Of a DNA stretch of 21,511 bases, positions 12,691-21,068 are shown in pieces (the first letter of the stretch is position 1; every line of letters begins with the position of its first letter). The translations under genes were made by a program, and so were the position numbers. Location: the IMG/VR virus record IMGVR_UViG_3300010403_000062, positions 1-21,511 of that record. The stretch is one strand, 5' to 3'. Under the pieces are notes generated by a model that was not told the origin of the DNA, did no database searches, and saw only the letters and a list, made by a program, of their open reading frames with translations. This stretch comes from a virus.

Positions 12691-13019
12691 TGTCTGATGG
12701 TATAATGGATGTAGAGAAAGAAGAGATATTCAATGCCAGGGTATCCAATCTTCAGGCCAAGATTCAAGAAGCCAGCCTCTTAATCGCCATGATGAACATG
12801 CCCGCATGGGACCTGTTGTGTAAGAAATTTTCCAATCGTATTGACAGTCTCATGGACGGCGATCTCATGTTTGCGAAAGACTCCCATCATGTCTTTGATG
12901 TGCGTGGCGAGGTTCGCGGTCTCAAAAATTTGATTAACGTCAGGCAAGCGGTCCAGGACGAAGGCGAAGACGCAGCGCGTCAACTCGCTGAAATTCTCAA
13001 GACCCGAGAGGATAAGTAA
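12690..13019 (+). CDS. Hypothetical protein between portal and scaffold, 109 aa
   Basis: Starts on the last base of the portal stop (TAATG) with GGAGG nine bases upstream inside the portal gene. The protein is mostly helical and charged (MDVEKEEIFNARVSNLQAKI, later EDAARQLAEILKTREDK), with two short hydrophobic patches around SLLIAMMNMPAWDLLCKKF. No family motif is recognised. Tight coupling suggests a role in head assembly, for example a small scaffold-like or connector component. Confidence 0.75.
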   Translation: MSDGIMDVEKEEIFNARVSNLQAKIQEASLLIAMMNMPAWDLLCKKFSNRIDSLMDGDLMFAKDSHHVFDVRGEVRGLKNLINVRQAVQDEGEDAARQLAEILKTREDK

Positions 13020-13021
13020 CA

Positions 13022-13744
13022 ATGCCAGTCGAAGCGGCTCCCGTGAGCAATGTGGTAATTCCGGTCACTTCAGGCACGCCCCCGGCGGCGGCCAGTCAGG
13101 AACCCGCAGGCGGAACAGGACAACCCTCAGTAGGTACTCAGTTTAGCATTCCGGATACATTCAAGGATAAGGGCTGGAAGGGACCCGATGATGTCTTTAA
13201 GTCATACGGCGAACTCGAAAAGACCTATAGCCAAATCCAGAATCAACTGAACGAGTATGCAGACTATTTCAGGAGCATTGCCCCGATTGCGGGTGACATC
13301 GACGCCTTTGTGGCGGAAAAGATGGCCGCGCTAACCGGCAAGGCTCCGGACAACAAATCGGGTAAGGGAATTGATCCCGCACTCGAACAGCGATTGCTCG
13401 CCAATGAGCGTGCCGTTCAGGAACAGAATGAGCGCACCATCATGACGGCGAAATCGAATGCTTCCGATGAGTTCCAGCGAGCGCATCCGGAACATGAGCA
13501 GTACCGTCAGGAAATCATGGACATTCTGAAGTCCGGCATCGTTCAGTCGAGCGATCCCGCGAACGTCAGGGCGAACGTGACAGCCTATGAGTCTGCGCTG
13601 TTCATTGCCAAGCAGCGTGCCGCCGATAAGGCCGAACGGGCCAAGGCGGCTGCGGGCGTTCATGGGGCATCAGGTGATCTTCGCGGCGGCGGGAATGTGG
13701 ATATGTCCAATCTCGACTCCGTTCGGGACAGCCTGAAAACCTAA
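13022..13744 (+). CDS. Probable scaffolding protein
   Basis: 240 residues directly before the capsid gene, the usual scaffold location. The N-terminus is an Ala/Pro/Gly/Ser-rich disordered tail; residues 40-90 contain TFKDKGWKGPDDVFKSYGEL, a motif common at the start of phage scaffolds; the middle (QRLLANERAVQEQNERTI) is a predicted coiled coil; and the C-terminus is basic and helical (AKQRAADKAERAKAAAG). Scaffolds guide capsid assembly and leave or are cleaved before packaging. It starts two bases after the previous gene with GAGAGGA nine to ten bases upstream. Confidence 0.82.
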   Translation: MPVEAAPVSNVVIPVTSGTPPAAASQEPAGGTGQPSVGTQFSIPDTFKDKGWKGPDDVFKSYGELEKTYSQIQNQLNEYADYFRSIAPIAGDIDAFVAEKMAALTGKAPDNKSGKGIDPALEQRLLANERAVQEQNERTIMTAKSNASDEFQRAHPEHEQYRQEIMDILKSGIVQSSDPANVRANVTAYESALFIAKQRAADKAERAKAAAGVHGASGDLRGGGNVDMSNLDSVRDSLKT

Positions 13745-13779
13745 TCCGGTTTAACACAGTTTTCTAGGGAGAATTTGAA

Positions 13780-14769
13780 GTGGCTATTACCATTACGACA
13801 ACCAACCAGTACAGCGATACGCTCCGGACCTTCTACGAGATGAAATTTTTGTCCGGACTGACGACTAATCTGGTGTTCTACAACTTTGCGACGGAATATC
13901 CGATTGCGAAGGGCTTTGGTCCCGTGGTGCAGTTTACCCGGTACACGCCGAGCGTTTCGACGCCTGCGGACCGCCTGCTCTCGGAAGGTACGCCTCCGTC
14001 CAGCATTCAGCTTTCAATTGAGAAGGTGAATGCGACTGCTCTTCAGTATGGCAACTTCGTTGACATCTCTGATTGGCTGTATGCCAACTATATGTCCGGC
14101 TATTCGGAGCAGGTCGAGCAGACGCTCGAAGTCCTGTCTCTGGAAGCGCAGGATGTCATTGACCAGATCGTGCGGAACGGCCTTGGGGCCTCTTCGGGCG
14201 CGAATTCCACGTTCGCCGGGAGCGCGACTTCGGTGGCGACACTGAATCCGACCAGCGACCTTATCTCTGCGGATCAGGTCCGCAAGGTCGTGCGGACGCT
14301 GAAGCGTCGGTTTGTTCCGTTCTTCGATGGCAGCAACTACATCGGGATCATCTCGCCGGGTCAGTCCTTTGACCTTCAGGGCGAGACCGGCGTGGGTAGC
14401 TGGATCGACGTGAACAAGTATACCGGCACCACGAAGGCTGAGAAGGGCGAAATCGGCAAGCTGTATTCGGTGCGATTCGTTGAATCTCAGAACCTCACGG
14501 TTGCGGGTGGCGTCGGCGTTGGTGCCTCGGGCACGGTGCAGAGCTACTTCTTCGGGAAGGATGCCCTTGGCGTGGTGAACGTCAAGGATGTGACGAGCGG
14601 GAACCGCAAGTCCATGAAGCACATTGAGTTGTTCATCAAGGAGCCGGGTTCTGCGGGAACGGCCGATCCTCTGAACCAGCATGGCACGATTGGTTACAAG
14701 TTTAACATCGCGGCTGTGCGACTTCACAATGCGCGTGTCCAGTTGTTCGAGTCGGGCGAAGGCGCGTAA
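13780..14769 (+). CDS. Major capsid protein, N4-gp56 family
   Basis: 329 residues starting at GTG 13780 with GGGAG eight bases upstream. The N-terminal arm (TTTNQYSDTLRTFYEMKFLS), the conserved PVVQFTRYTPSV with the following LLSEGTPPS, and the central long helix around EQTLEVLSLEAQDVIDQIVR fit the N4-gp56 branch of HK97-fold capsid proteins. The C-terminal half carries FVPFFDGSNYIGIISPG and a late GTIGYKFNIAAVRLHNAR segment typical of the family. It forms the icosahedral shell. Codon use is strongly G/C-ending and regular, as expected for a highly expressed gene. Confidence 0.92.
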   Translation: MAITITTTNQYSDTLRTFYEMKFLSGLTTNLVFYNFATEYPIAKGFGPVVQFTRYTPSVSTPADRLLSEGTPPSSIQLSIEKVNATALQYGNFVDISDWLYANYMSGYSEQVEQTLEVLSLEAQDVIDQIVRNGLGASSGANSTFAGSATSVATLNPTSDLISADQVRKVVRTLKRRFVPFFDGSNYIGIISPGQSFDLQGETGVGSWIDVNKYTGTTKAEKGEIGKLYSVRFVESQNLTVAGGVGVGASGTVQSYFFGKDALGVVNVKDVTSGNRKSMKHIELFIKEPGSAGTADPLNQHGTIGYKFNIAAVRLHNARVQLFESGEGA

Positions 14770-14778
14770 GGAGAAACC

Positions 14779-15351
14779 ATGAAAAAGATTCTACTCTCCC
14801 TTGCGCTGATTCTGGTTGCATCTGGCGGCAATACCGCTCAGGTCAACCCGATCCGCAATAACATTCGCGGTGTGGCGTACGGCACCGGTGTTGGCGCGGC
14901 CCCTGCGGCGGTGGGCAAGCCTGATTCCAATGGAGTCATGCAGCAGCCCGTGAAGCTGTTTGAAACCCTGGCGTGGTCGGTGACGCCGACCATGGTGACG
15001 GGTAGCAACACGATTTCCGGTGGTTCGCAGTCGAACACATCGTGGTTCGATACGACCGCCTATACCAGCCTGCTCTTGCAGACTGAATTCCATGGCGGGT
15101 CCGCGACCGTTGTGGTGGAAACGTGCTTCACATGGACACAGACCGGTATTGAGCCTACGCCGTCGGCGGCGGGCACGTCCGGGAACGTCCATACCTATGT
15201 GGTTGTGGCGACCGTCATTGGATCGAACACCGTAACTTCCGTGACCAACCTTGGAAAGATCACGCGCATTCGCATCACGGCCAATCAGGCCGACGAGATG
15301 AAGAATTGTGCGACGGTTTCCCTCGGCTGCGCTCTGCGGACCTCCCTGTAA
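14779..15351 (+). CDS. Probable exported protein with signal peptide, 190 aa
   Basis: ATG at 14779 follows AAGGAG five bases upstream and lies nine bases after the capsid gene. The first 20 residues (MKKILLSLALILVASGGNTA) form a textbook Sec signal peptide with a likely cleavage before Q21. The mature part is Thr/Ser/Val/Gly-rich and beta-type, with cysteines late (CFTWTQTG, then NCATVSLGC) that could form disulfides outside the cytoplasm. By position one would expect a head decoration or fibre protein, but a signal peptide is unusual for that. No family is recognised. It is the first of five consecutive genes with such N-termini. Confidence 0.78.
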   Translation: MKKILLSLALILVASGGNTAQVNPIRNNIRGVAYGTGVGAAPAAVGKPDSNGVMQQPVKLFETLAWSVTPTMVTGSNTISGGSQSNTSWFDTTAYTSLLLQTEFHGGSATVVVETCFTWTQTGIEPTPSAAGTSGNVHTYVVVATVIGSNTVTSVTNLGKITRIRITANQADEMKNCATVSLGCALRTSL

Positions 15352-15450
15352 ATGAAGTATACCGTCAATCACGATTCAAACTCTGTGGTTGGCGGTAGGT
15401 ATCTTTCTATGTCATGGCTGCGTAATTCAACACTGAGGACAAACACACAC

Positions 15451-17157
15451 ATGAGGACGATGATTGCGGGCCTGTTGGCCCTGATGATTACAGGCTCGGC
15501 GCTCGCCGTGCAGCCCAAGCAGACCGTTTCACCGGGCCAGACATTGACCGCGAATACGGGCGGGGCCAGCCATACTGTCATTTGGGGCCAGATTCGTCCC
15601 TCCACCACCTATGGCGGATGGGAAATCGTTCCATTGAGCGCCACACTGGATGGGTCCGGCAATATGGCGCTGATTGTGAAAATGGCGGCGGGAAGTGCCG
15701 GATCGCCTGCGAGTTTTTCTCAGGTGGTGTCTGGTTCTGCCTTCATCGGAGCCAACGGTGCCACAGGTCCGTTTGTGACCATTGCCAATACGATTTCCCA
15801 GGGTGACATCACAGGTGCTGGCAAGGCCGTCAACTTCAGCGTGACCAATGGTGGCACCTACGTCAACGCTCCGGGCAACGTGCTGGTACTGGGGAATGGT
15901 GGACAGTTCCCTGTGGTGGGCGGGACGTACTTCTACGGTGCGGTCGGCTCTGCCGGTCCAGCGGTGACGATGCAGGGCCATGCGCCGGGGAGTGCGACCC
16001 AGTGGGCAATCAAGGTGCCCGGTGCGTCAACAGTCGCCGCAGACCCCATTGTGGCTATTGGCGGGTCAAACGTGGCGGGAGGTACCATCAAGTACGCAAC
16101 GGTCGCCCCCATGGGAGCTTCGGCTCAGAACTTTAATATGGGAACCAATCAAGGATTCTTGACAACGAGTGGACTTGCATTCTACAACGTCACGGGGGCG
16201 ACGACGAGTGCGAACAACTGGATGTCAGGTTCGGCCACACCATTCATTGATAATCTGTATTCGACCCCAGCAACCCCCTTAGCGGCCCCCTTCTCCATTC
16301 CGCTGGGCCGCTACAACTCTGCGGCGACGTACTACGCGGGCGCGGTGTTCACCATGACCCCCACCGGCACCAACGGGGATATGGCGCTGATCCTGACGGG
16401 CAACTGGCAGACGGCGGATGCTGCACTCGGAGCGACGACGAACGCGCTGGCCGTCCGCATGGTGCAGCCCACGGATGGGGTGGGGGCGGTGTATCGGGCT
16501 GGATTGAATGCTGCTACTGCCACAGCGACGATCTTGGTGGTAGGGGGAACACGGGGGGACACGACCGGAAACGCAACTCCCGTCGGTATGATTAACTTGG
16601 GTGCTCTTAGCGCACCATCGACTGTCATTAATACTAATTCAGCATTTCAGACAGTTGCTGCACCTTTTCTCAGAACCAATGGACCGCAGGCGTCACCCAA
16701 CTATGCTTCTCAGACTGGTGCAACCCAGTGGCAATCCGCGTCCATGCCAACTAATCAGATGACTGCCACCGGCTCAGGCGGTGTCGCCGCCGACGTTCGC
16801 AGCGTCGGCGCGGCGGGGTTGGGGACCGTCACCGCCTATGACGTGGGTTCGACGCAGGCGCTGGGCGTCACGCGCACGGTTGACTCGACCATCGCTGGCG
16901 GGAATGAAATGTGGATCGGGCTGGACCCCTCGGCGGCAGAGGCGGGGGTGGTCTACATCTCGTTCACGTCCTGCAACGATGCCAAGCTGAACGGCTTCCC
17001 CATCACGCACATCGGGGCCACGCTGGCGGCGGGGGCGAACGCCAACTTCATCGGGCCGTACCACCGGGGCAACCTGAACCTGAAGGTGGGCGACAAGTGG
17101 TATCTCTACGCCGCCTCCACGCTGGCGGTGCGAGAACACATCACGCAGACGCGGTGA
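15451..17157 (+). CDS. Large beta-rich surface or exported protein with signal peptide, 568 aa
   Basis: The frame opens at 15352, but ATG 15451 places a signal peptide MRTMIAGLLALMITGSALA at the N-terminus (predicted cut before V20), so I prefer it; its GAGG site is distant. The mature protein is Gly/Ala/Thr-rich with many repeated short strands and two similar GATQWQS- and SATQWAI-type segments, as in phage fibres or surface adhesins. The C-terminal part (from about 16790) is markedly richer in G/C and includes YISFTSCNDAKLNGFPITHI and NLNLKVGDKWYLYAAS. That tail resembles small beta-sandwich head fibres or decoration domains. No enzyme motif is visible. Confidence 0.72.
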   Translation: MRTMIAGLLALMITGSALAVQPKQTVSPGQTLTANTGGASHTVIWGQIRPSTTYGGWEIVPLSATLDGSGNMALIVKMAAGSAGSPASFSQVVSGSAFIGANGATGPFVTIANTISQGDITGAGKAVNFSVTNGGTYVNAPGNVLVLGNGGQFPVVGGTYFYGAVGSAGPAVTMQGHAPGSATQWAIKVPGASTVAADPIVAIGGSNVAGGTIKYATVAPMGASAQNFNMGTNQGFLTTSGLAFYNVTGATTSANNWMSGSATPFIDNLYSTPATPLAAPFSIPLGRYNSAATYYAGAVFTMTPTGTNGDMALILTGNWQTADAALGATTNALAVRMVQPTDGVGAVYRAGLNAATATATILVVGGTRGDTTGNATPVGMINLGALSAPSTVINTNSAFQTVAAPFLRTNGPQASPNYASQTGATQWQSASMPTNQMTATGSGGVAADVRSVGAAGLGTVTAYDVGSTQALGVTRTVDSTIAGGNEMWIGLDPSAAEAGVVYISFTSCNDAKLNGFPITHIGATLAAGANANFIGPYHRGNLNLKVGDKWYLYAASTLAVREHITQTR

Positions 17158-17591
17158 TGAAGAACTTCGTCGCGCTTCTCTTCCTGCTGGCGGGTCCAGC
17201 CTCCGCGTGGAACCCCGCGATCCCGTTTACCGCCACGGGGACGGCGGCGGCGGGGAGCGCGGTCACCGTCACGATCCCGGCGGGCGGGGCGAACACCTAC
17301 AGCCTCATCACCCGGATCGAAGTCACCATGTACGCGACGGCAGCGATCACAGCCTCCGCGACACCGCTGCGCGTGACCACCACCAACATGAGCAACATGA
17401 GTTTCGTGTTCGCCAATGTGGCGGCGGCAGCGGCGGCCGTTCAGCAGAAACCAAACGATGCCTCGTTCAGTCCCGGTGTCATGAGCCTGACGCCCAATAC
17501 GGCGGTCACCATCGTTTGCCCCGCCACGGCGAACGTGATCTGGAATGTGTGCGTCTGGTATACGAACGTACCGATGCCGGTGACGTGGTGA
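17157..17591 (+). CDS. Exported or surface protein with signal peptide, 144 aa
   Basis: The ATG shares a base with the upstream stop (TGATG), so translation is coupled. A signal peptide MKNFVALLFLLAGPASA is followed by a Thr/Ala/Val-rich beta-type mature part (TATGTAAAGSAVTVTIPAGG, later NTAVTIVCPATANVIWNVCV) with two late cysteines. The size and beta content recall capsid decoration or receptor-binding domains, but no family is recognised. The gene is very rich in G/C-ending codons, like its two neighbours. Confidence 0.72.
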   Translation: MKNFVALLFLLAGPASAWNPAIPFTATGTAAAGSAVTVTIPAGGANTYSLITRIEVTMYATAAITASATPLRVTTTNMSNMSFVFANVAAAAAAVQQKPNDASFSPGVMSLTPNTAVTIVCPATANVIWNVCVWYTNVPMPVTW

Positions 17592-17875
17592 TGACCCGCT
17601 GCATCGCGTTGTCGCTGCTGATCGCCGTGAGCGGCTATGCGCAAGCGGACCTGACCCTGCCGGGCGCTCCGGTCATGGTGACGGTGCCTGCGGAATCCTC
17701 GGTGATCGAGCAGGGGGACATGATGATCCTCTCGGACCCGCCCCAGTACGTCCTGACCGCGCAGCATCAGGCGCAGCGGCAGACGGCGGCGTTTTGGGGC
17801 GGCACGATCTTCGGGGTGGTCATCTCGCTGGCGCTGGTCAGCTTCATCGGGACCAAGATGGTGGAGGGGCGGTAA
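17591..17875 (+). CDS. Small protein with signal peptide and C-terminal membrane anchor, 94 aa
   Basis: Coupled to the previous gene by a TGATG overlap. Residues 1-19 (MTRCIALSLLIAVSGYAQA) look like a cleavable signal peptide, residues 20-65 are a periplasmic-type stretch, and residues 68-87 (AFWGGTIFGVVISLALVSFI) are a transmembrane segment followed by a short basic tail. This single-pass, C-terminally anchored topology resembles unimolecular spanins in outline, but no lipobox is present. It may alternatively anchor the neighbouring exported proteins. Confidence 0.7.
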   Translation: MTRCIALSLLIAVSGYAQADLTLPGAPVMVTVPAESSVIEQGDMMILSDPPQYVLTAQHQAQRQTAAFWGGTIFGVVISLALVSFIGTKMVEGR

Positions 17876-18657
17876 TGCGTAAGCTGCTGTTCGCCGCCTC
17901 CCTGCTGGGGTGCATGGCGTTTGGGCATGGGGGTGGAACACCCTGTGTTGTCGGTAAGGGAGCATTCACCTCTGCCGTTCTGGCCCCCGGCCCTGTGGTC
18001 TGGTATCGCTGTAACGAGTTGACCGGGGCCTCCATGGCTGATTCTTCTGGCAACGCCCGAAACGGTAGCTACTCCGGTAGCCCGACGCTTGGATCAACCG
18101 GACTAACGCGAGATTGGGGAAACTGCGTCAATCCCAACACGTCCATTGTCACCGCCAGTGGAAAGTTTGGCTCAGTGGGTACGACAAGCTGGATCAACCT
18201 CGACAAGTTCACCCTGATTGTGTTCGTCCTGAGCGGAGCCACCAACGGGACGAACGCCTTCATCTTCGGGTCTATGGGGTCCGCACTTGATTCGGGGTTC
18301 GGCGTGTACCGTGCCGCCAACCAGACCTACTTCTCGGCTCTGCTGTATACATCGGCTGGTCTGGAAAACTTCAACGCGTCCACGTCCATCACCAATGGCG
18401 CAGCGCATATGCTCACCTACCTGTTCAACGGAACCAAGGTGGAGTTGCACACCGATACAGCGGTGGACCTTGCGGCCACGTCAACATCGTCCACAATCAT
18501 CACCTACTCCACGTCCACGGTACAGGTGGGGGCGACGGGCGGGCCAGCGTTTGACCTTCCGTGGAACTACAACGTCTCCGATTGCATCCTGTACTCCTAC
18601 ACCATCACGGGAGCGCAGGAGACAGCGATCTATAATGCTTCTGTGGGTTTACCGTAA
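17875..18657 (+). CDS. LamG/concanavalin-like lectin-fold protein with signal peptide, 260 aa
   Basis: The ATG shares a base with the previous TAA and has GGAGG seven bases upstream. MRKLLFAASLLGC at the start is a signal peptide with a lipobox-like LLGC (C13), so it could be a lipoprotein. The mature part has the LamG_3-like pattern: VVWYRCNELTGASMADSSGN, NARNGSYSGSPTLGSTGL, a WINLDKFTLIVFVLSG strand and AAHMLTYLFNGTKVELHTD, ending with a strand typical of jelly-roll folds. Such domains bind glycans or surface proteins. In phages they occur on fibres or decoration proteins; export would be a different use. Confidence 0.75.
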   Translation: MRKLLFAASLLGCMAFGHGGGTPCVVGKGAFTSAVLAPGPVVWYRCNELTGASMADSSGNARNGSYSGSPTLGSTGLTRDWGNCVNPNTSIVTASGKFGSVGTTSWINLDKFTLIVFVLSGATNGTNAFIFGSMGSALDSGFGVYRAANQTYFSALLYTSAGLENFNASTSITNGAAHMLTYLFNGTKVELHTDTAVDLAATSTSSTIITYSTSTVQVGATGGPAFDLPWNYNVSDCILYSYTITGAQETAIYNASVGLP

Positions 18658-18722
18658 TGGTGAATCCATTGAAGTTGATCGGACTATATTTCAAATTCAA
18701 CAAACAAGTGGAGGATAGCAAC

Positions 18723-18986
18723 ATGGATATTAAGTCATTTATGAAGTCGGGATGGAAGACCTCGGAGGGATGGCTGCACGCTTTCGTGGTGGTCGCTGGA
18801 TTGGCAGGGCAGTATTTCGGAACCAACCCGTATGTACAGATCGCAGGAACGATTGCTGCGGCGATTAGCGCGTCCAACTACGCGATTACTCGCGCCCAGG
18901 TCAAGAATGCTGCGGTGGCCGGACTGGCCGCTGCGGTGGTTGCCGGGGCTGGATCGGTGAAGGCCGACGCGGAGAAGGCCAAGTAA
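18723..18986 (+). CDS. Holin-like membrane protein, 87 aa
   Basis: A longer frame starts at 18657, but ATG 18723 follows GGAGG with an eight-base spacer. The protein opens with MDIKSFMKSGWKTSEGWLHA, a start I associate with small phage holin-like proteins, and has two hydrophobic segments (HAFVVVAGLAGQYFG and YVQIAGTIAAAISASNYAI), then an Ala/Val-rich stretch and a charged tail KADAEKAK. Two or three membrane spans, the size and its placement before a Rz-like protein suggest a holin that opens the inner membrane at lysis. No endolysin is visible in the window, so the assignment is tentative. Confidence 0.6.
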   Translation: MDIKSFMKSGWKTSEGWLHAFVVVAGLAGQYFGTNPYVQIAGTIAAAISASNYAITRAQVKNAAVAGLAAAVVAGAGSVKADAEKAK

Positions 18987-18987
18987 C

Positions 18988-19245
18988 ATGACGCTCAAGG
19001 CTCTCGTTCGACATGAGAATGGCGATCTGAATAAGATTGCTATTGCACTCATCACGGCAGCCATGATTGGTATTGGTTCATTCTGGACCGTTGGATCGGT
19101 GAAAGCCTATACCACTGAAACAAAAGTTACAGACATGAATGATAATATCAAGAGAATTTTGGATATTCTTGAGCATCGCCAGAATAGGGATGCCAAGAAA
19201 GAGCATGATAGCCGTAACGCTAATACACCAAAGGTGGTTGGATGA
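18988..19245 (+). CDS. Rz-like (i-spanin) or membrane-anchored coiled-coil protein, 85 aa
   Basis: Begins one base after the holin-like gene. A basic N-terminus is followed by one transmembrane segment at residues 17-38 (IAIALITAAMIGIGSFWTVG) and a coiled-coil-like region (DMNDNIKRILDILEHRQNRD). This is the layout of inner-membrane spanin subunits, which link the inner and outer membranes at lysis, although the periplasmic part is short. No Rz1 partner is evident in another frame. Its stop overlaps the HNH gene start (ATGA). Confidence 0.55.
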   Translation: MTLKALVRHENGDLNKIAIALITAAMIGIGSFWTVGSVKAYTTETKVTDMNDNIKRILDILEHRQNRDAKKEHDSRNANTPKVVG

Positions 19246-19622
19246 TGGCTACCGGAAGTTACGAGAACACTAAAAGGTGGATGGAGAAGTATCCGGAGAG
19301 GTCCAAGGAATCCAAGAAAAGGTGGCTCCTGAAAAATAAAGAAAAAATGAAAAGCTATATTAGGGATTGGAAACTGAAGAAGAGATATGGAATATCAAAC
19401 GAGCAGTTCCTTTCTATTCTCGCGGAGCAAGACGGCAGGTGCCGTATATGTAACAGAAATAAATACGAACTTGGCTCCACTCATCTGGTGGTGGACCACA
19501 ACCATCTCACGGGAAAGGTTCGAGGTATTCTCTGCTCTAAGTGTAACGTTGCCATTGGATTGCTAGGAGATGATTCTCCGACAGCATATCGGGCATCCAA
19601 ATATCTGGAGTTAACAAATTGA
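19242..19622 (+). CDS. Endonuclease VII-like HNH endonuclease (second copy of the family)
   Basis: 126 residues with C67/C70 (CRIC), DHNH at 85-88 and CSKCNVAIG at 98-106, the endonuclease VII core with the conserved Asn. The basic helical N-terminus (YENTKRWMEKYPERSKESKK) parallels that of the 10207 gene, but sequence similarity is limited to the core. It starts within the stop of the Rz-like gene and its own TGA overlaps the next TTG start, so it appears embedded in the lysis/tail segment, most probably as a mobile homing-type gene. Confidence 0.9.
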   Translation: MMATGSYENTKRWMEKYPERSKESKKRWLLKNKEKMKSYIRDWKLKKRYGISNEQFLSILAEQDGRCRICNRNKYELGSTHLVVDHNHLTGKVRGILCSKCNVAIGLLGDDSPTAYRASKYLELTN

Positions 19623-20056
19623 TAAAGATTAGGGCGTCCGGCGGAATGTTTTCTGGGGAACTGGAATGCCTTCTGCGAGAACTCAATCCTCGACTTCAAA
19701 TTAGACGAGGCAATAGGGAGCATACGCATAACAGGGCAGGCATTTACCACTATGAGAAAAAGTACAACGTGGATAACGAAGATCAGGATAATGGCATTAC
19801 TGGCTTCTGGAATCGGATTTGCAGTATTGGCGTTAATTATCTACCTGAGCGGACTCGGTGGGATGAAGCGGGACATCATGTTACACGGGGATGGAGAGAA
19901 ACCATAGCCATGCTGCATGATAAGGGGCTGGTGAAGATTCCCGGCGGGCAAGATGCCAGAAGGAGATTTCTTGATCCTCATTTGCATGGCTATCCCATGG
20001 TGGTGAATAAGCATGGTAAAGAGATTGGCATTGCCAACCGGAATTGGGTGAAATAA
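19619..20056 (+). CDS. Hypothetical protein, 145 aa
   Basis: Starts at TTG 19619, overlapping the HNH stop, with TGGAG eight bases upstream. The protein opens MIKIRASGGMFSGELECLLR, contains ENTHNRAG-like basic stretches and a C-terminal part HHVTRGWRETIAMLHDKGLV then GYPMVVNKHGKEIGIANRN. The composition is His/Arg/Gly-rich with no membrane segment. I do not recognise the family, and it is not an obvious endolysin. Position between the lysis genes and the adaptor suggests a minor virion or assembly function. Confidence 0.7.
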   Translation: MIKIRASGGMFSGELECLLRELNPRLQIRRGNREHTHNRAGIYHYEKKYNVDNEDQDNGITGFWNRICSIGVNYLPERTRWDEAGHHVTRGWRETIAMLHDKGLVKIPGGQDARRRFLDPHLHGYPMVVNKHGKEIGIANRNWVK

Positions 20057-20057
20057 C

Positions 20058-21053
20058 TTGTCTTTAGTTACATTCCAAGATATTTACACAGAGGTTCTCA
20101 CTCTGACGATGGCAGCCCAATCCCCGACCACATTGCAGACAACCAGGGCCAAGGCGTGGACGAATCAGGCCCTCAACAGGGTGGTTCGGGACATTGATTA
20201 TCCATTCCTGCGGAGACAGACTTCATTTGTCACGGTGGCCGGTCAGCGCCTTTATGTTCCTGAGCCGGAAGCTATGGAAATCCTTAATATTCGTATTCCA
20301 TCAGAGAATCGCTACTTGAACAAGATTTCCAATCAGAAGATTGACAGGCTGCGCCCTGAATACTTCACAGATACCAATACAGCCCTCCCGAGCAATTGTT
20401 ATTACGAGGATAGCATTGGTGTGGCAACCGCCATTGCATCGGCGGGAGCCGTCGTGTATGCGGCCTCGGATGCCACAGAGACAGCGGCCACCACGATCAC
20501 GATTGAGGGATATTCTGGATCGGAAATTCAGCGGGAAGTCCTGACGCTTGCCGCCGCTGCCACGCCAACCGCCACCGGAACTAAGTCATTCACAGAGATT
20601 CTGTCTGTCTCCAAAAGCGGAGCGACAGTTGGAATTGTCACCCTGAAGCAGACCAATTCATCTGGCACAACACTGGCAACATTGGGTCCTTATCGCCGCA
20701 CGCGGCGCTATATCCGTATCGGTCTGGAAAATATCCCGGGACAGGTCTATACCTGCTACATGCGCTTCATTCCATGGATGGCTGATCTGGTGAATGATTC
20801 CGATGTGCCGCGTATTCCTGAGCCTGATAATAATGCCATCTTGAATGCCGCCATGTTGATTGCAGCGGAATATAATTCTGATGCCGATTTGCTGGCTTCC
20901 CGTGAGCGCAAGTATGCCGATGCGATTGCGAAGATTCGTGAGCGCGTGAAAGATGGCGGCGATGAAGTGCCGAGATTCAGGTTTGATTCCGGCATGGATA
21001 CCGGATTGGGATGGACGTTTGAAGATTTCATGCGATCCGTGTACTTCGGTTAA
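20058..21053 (+). CDS. Head-tail (neck) adaptor-like protein, 331 aa
   Basis: Begins at TTG 20058, two bases after the previous gene. The N-terminal part (FQDIYTEVLTLTMAAQSPTT, later ALNRVVRDIDYPFLRRQTSF and TVAGQRLYVPEPEAMEIL) matches the helical start and beta strand of phage adaptor proteins that sit below the portal. A Thr/Ser-rich insert (TTITIEGYSGSEIQREVLTL, TSFTE-like and GIVTLKQTNSSG) looks like an immunoglobulin-like beta domain. The C-terminus (NAAMLIAAEYNSDADLLASR) is helical again. It probably connects the portal with the tail; the exact family is uncertain. Confidence 0.72.
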   Translation: MSLVTFQDIYTEVLTLTMAAQSPTTLQTTRAKAWTNQALNRVVRDIDYPFLRRQTSFVTVAGQRLYVPEPEAMEILNIRIPSENRYLNKISNQKIDRLRPEYFTDTNTALPSNCYYEDSIGVATAIASAGAVVYAASDATETAATTITIEGYSGSEIQREVLTLAAAATPTATGTKSFTEILSVSKSGATVGIVTLKQTNSSGTTLATLGPYRRTRRYIRIGLENIPGQVYTCYMRFIPWMADLVNDSDVPRIPEPDNNAILNAAMLIAAEYNSDADLLASRERKYADAIAKIRERVKDGGDEVPRFRFDSGMDTGLGWTFEDFMRSVYFG

Positions 21054-21068
21054 GTAAGGAGATTAAGA

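Noticed and set aside
14014-14727. 237-codon minus-strand frame
   Set aside because: Shadow of the major capsid gene, whose strong codon bias removes stops from the antisense frame.
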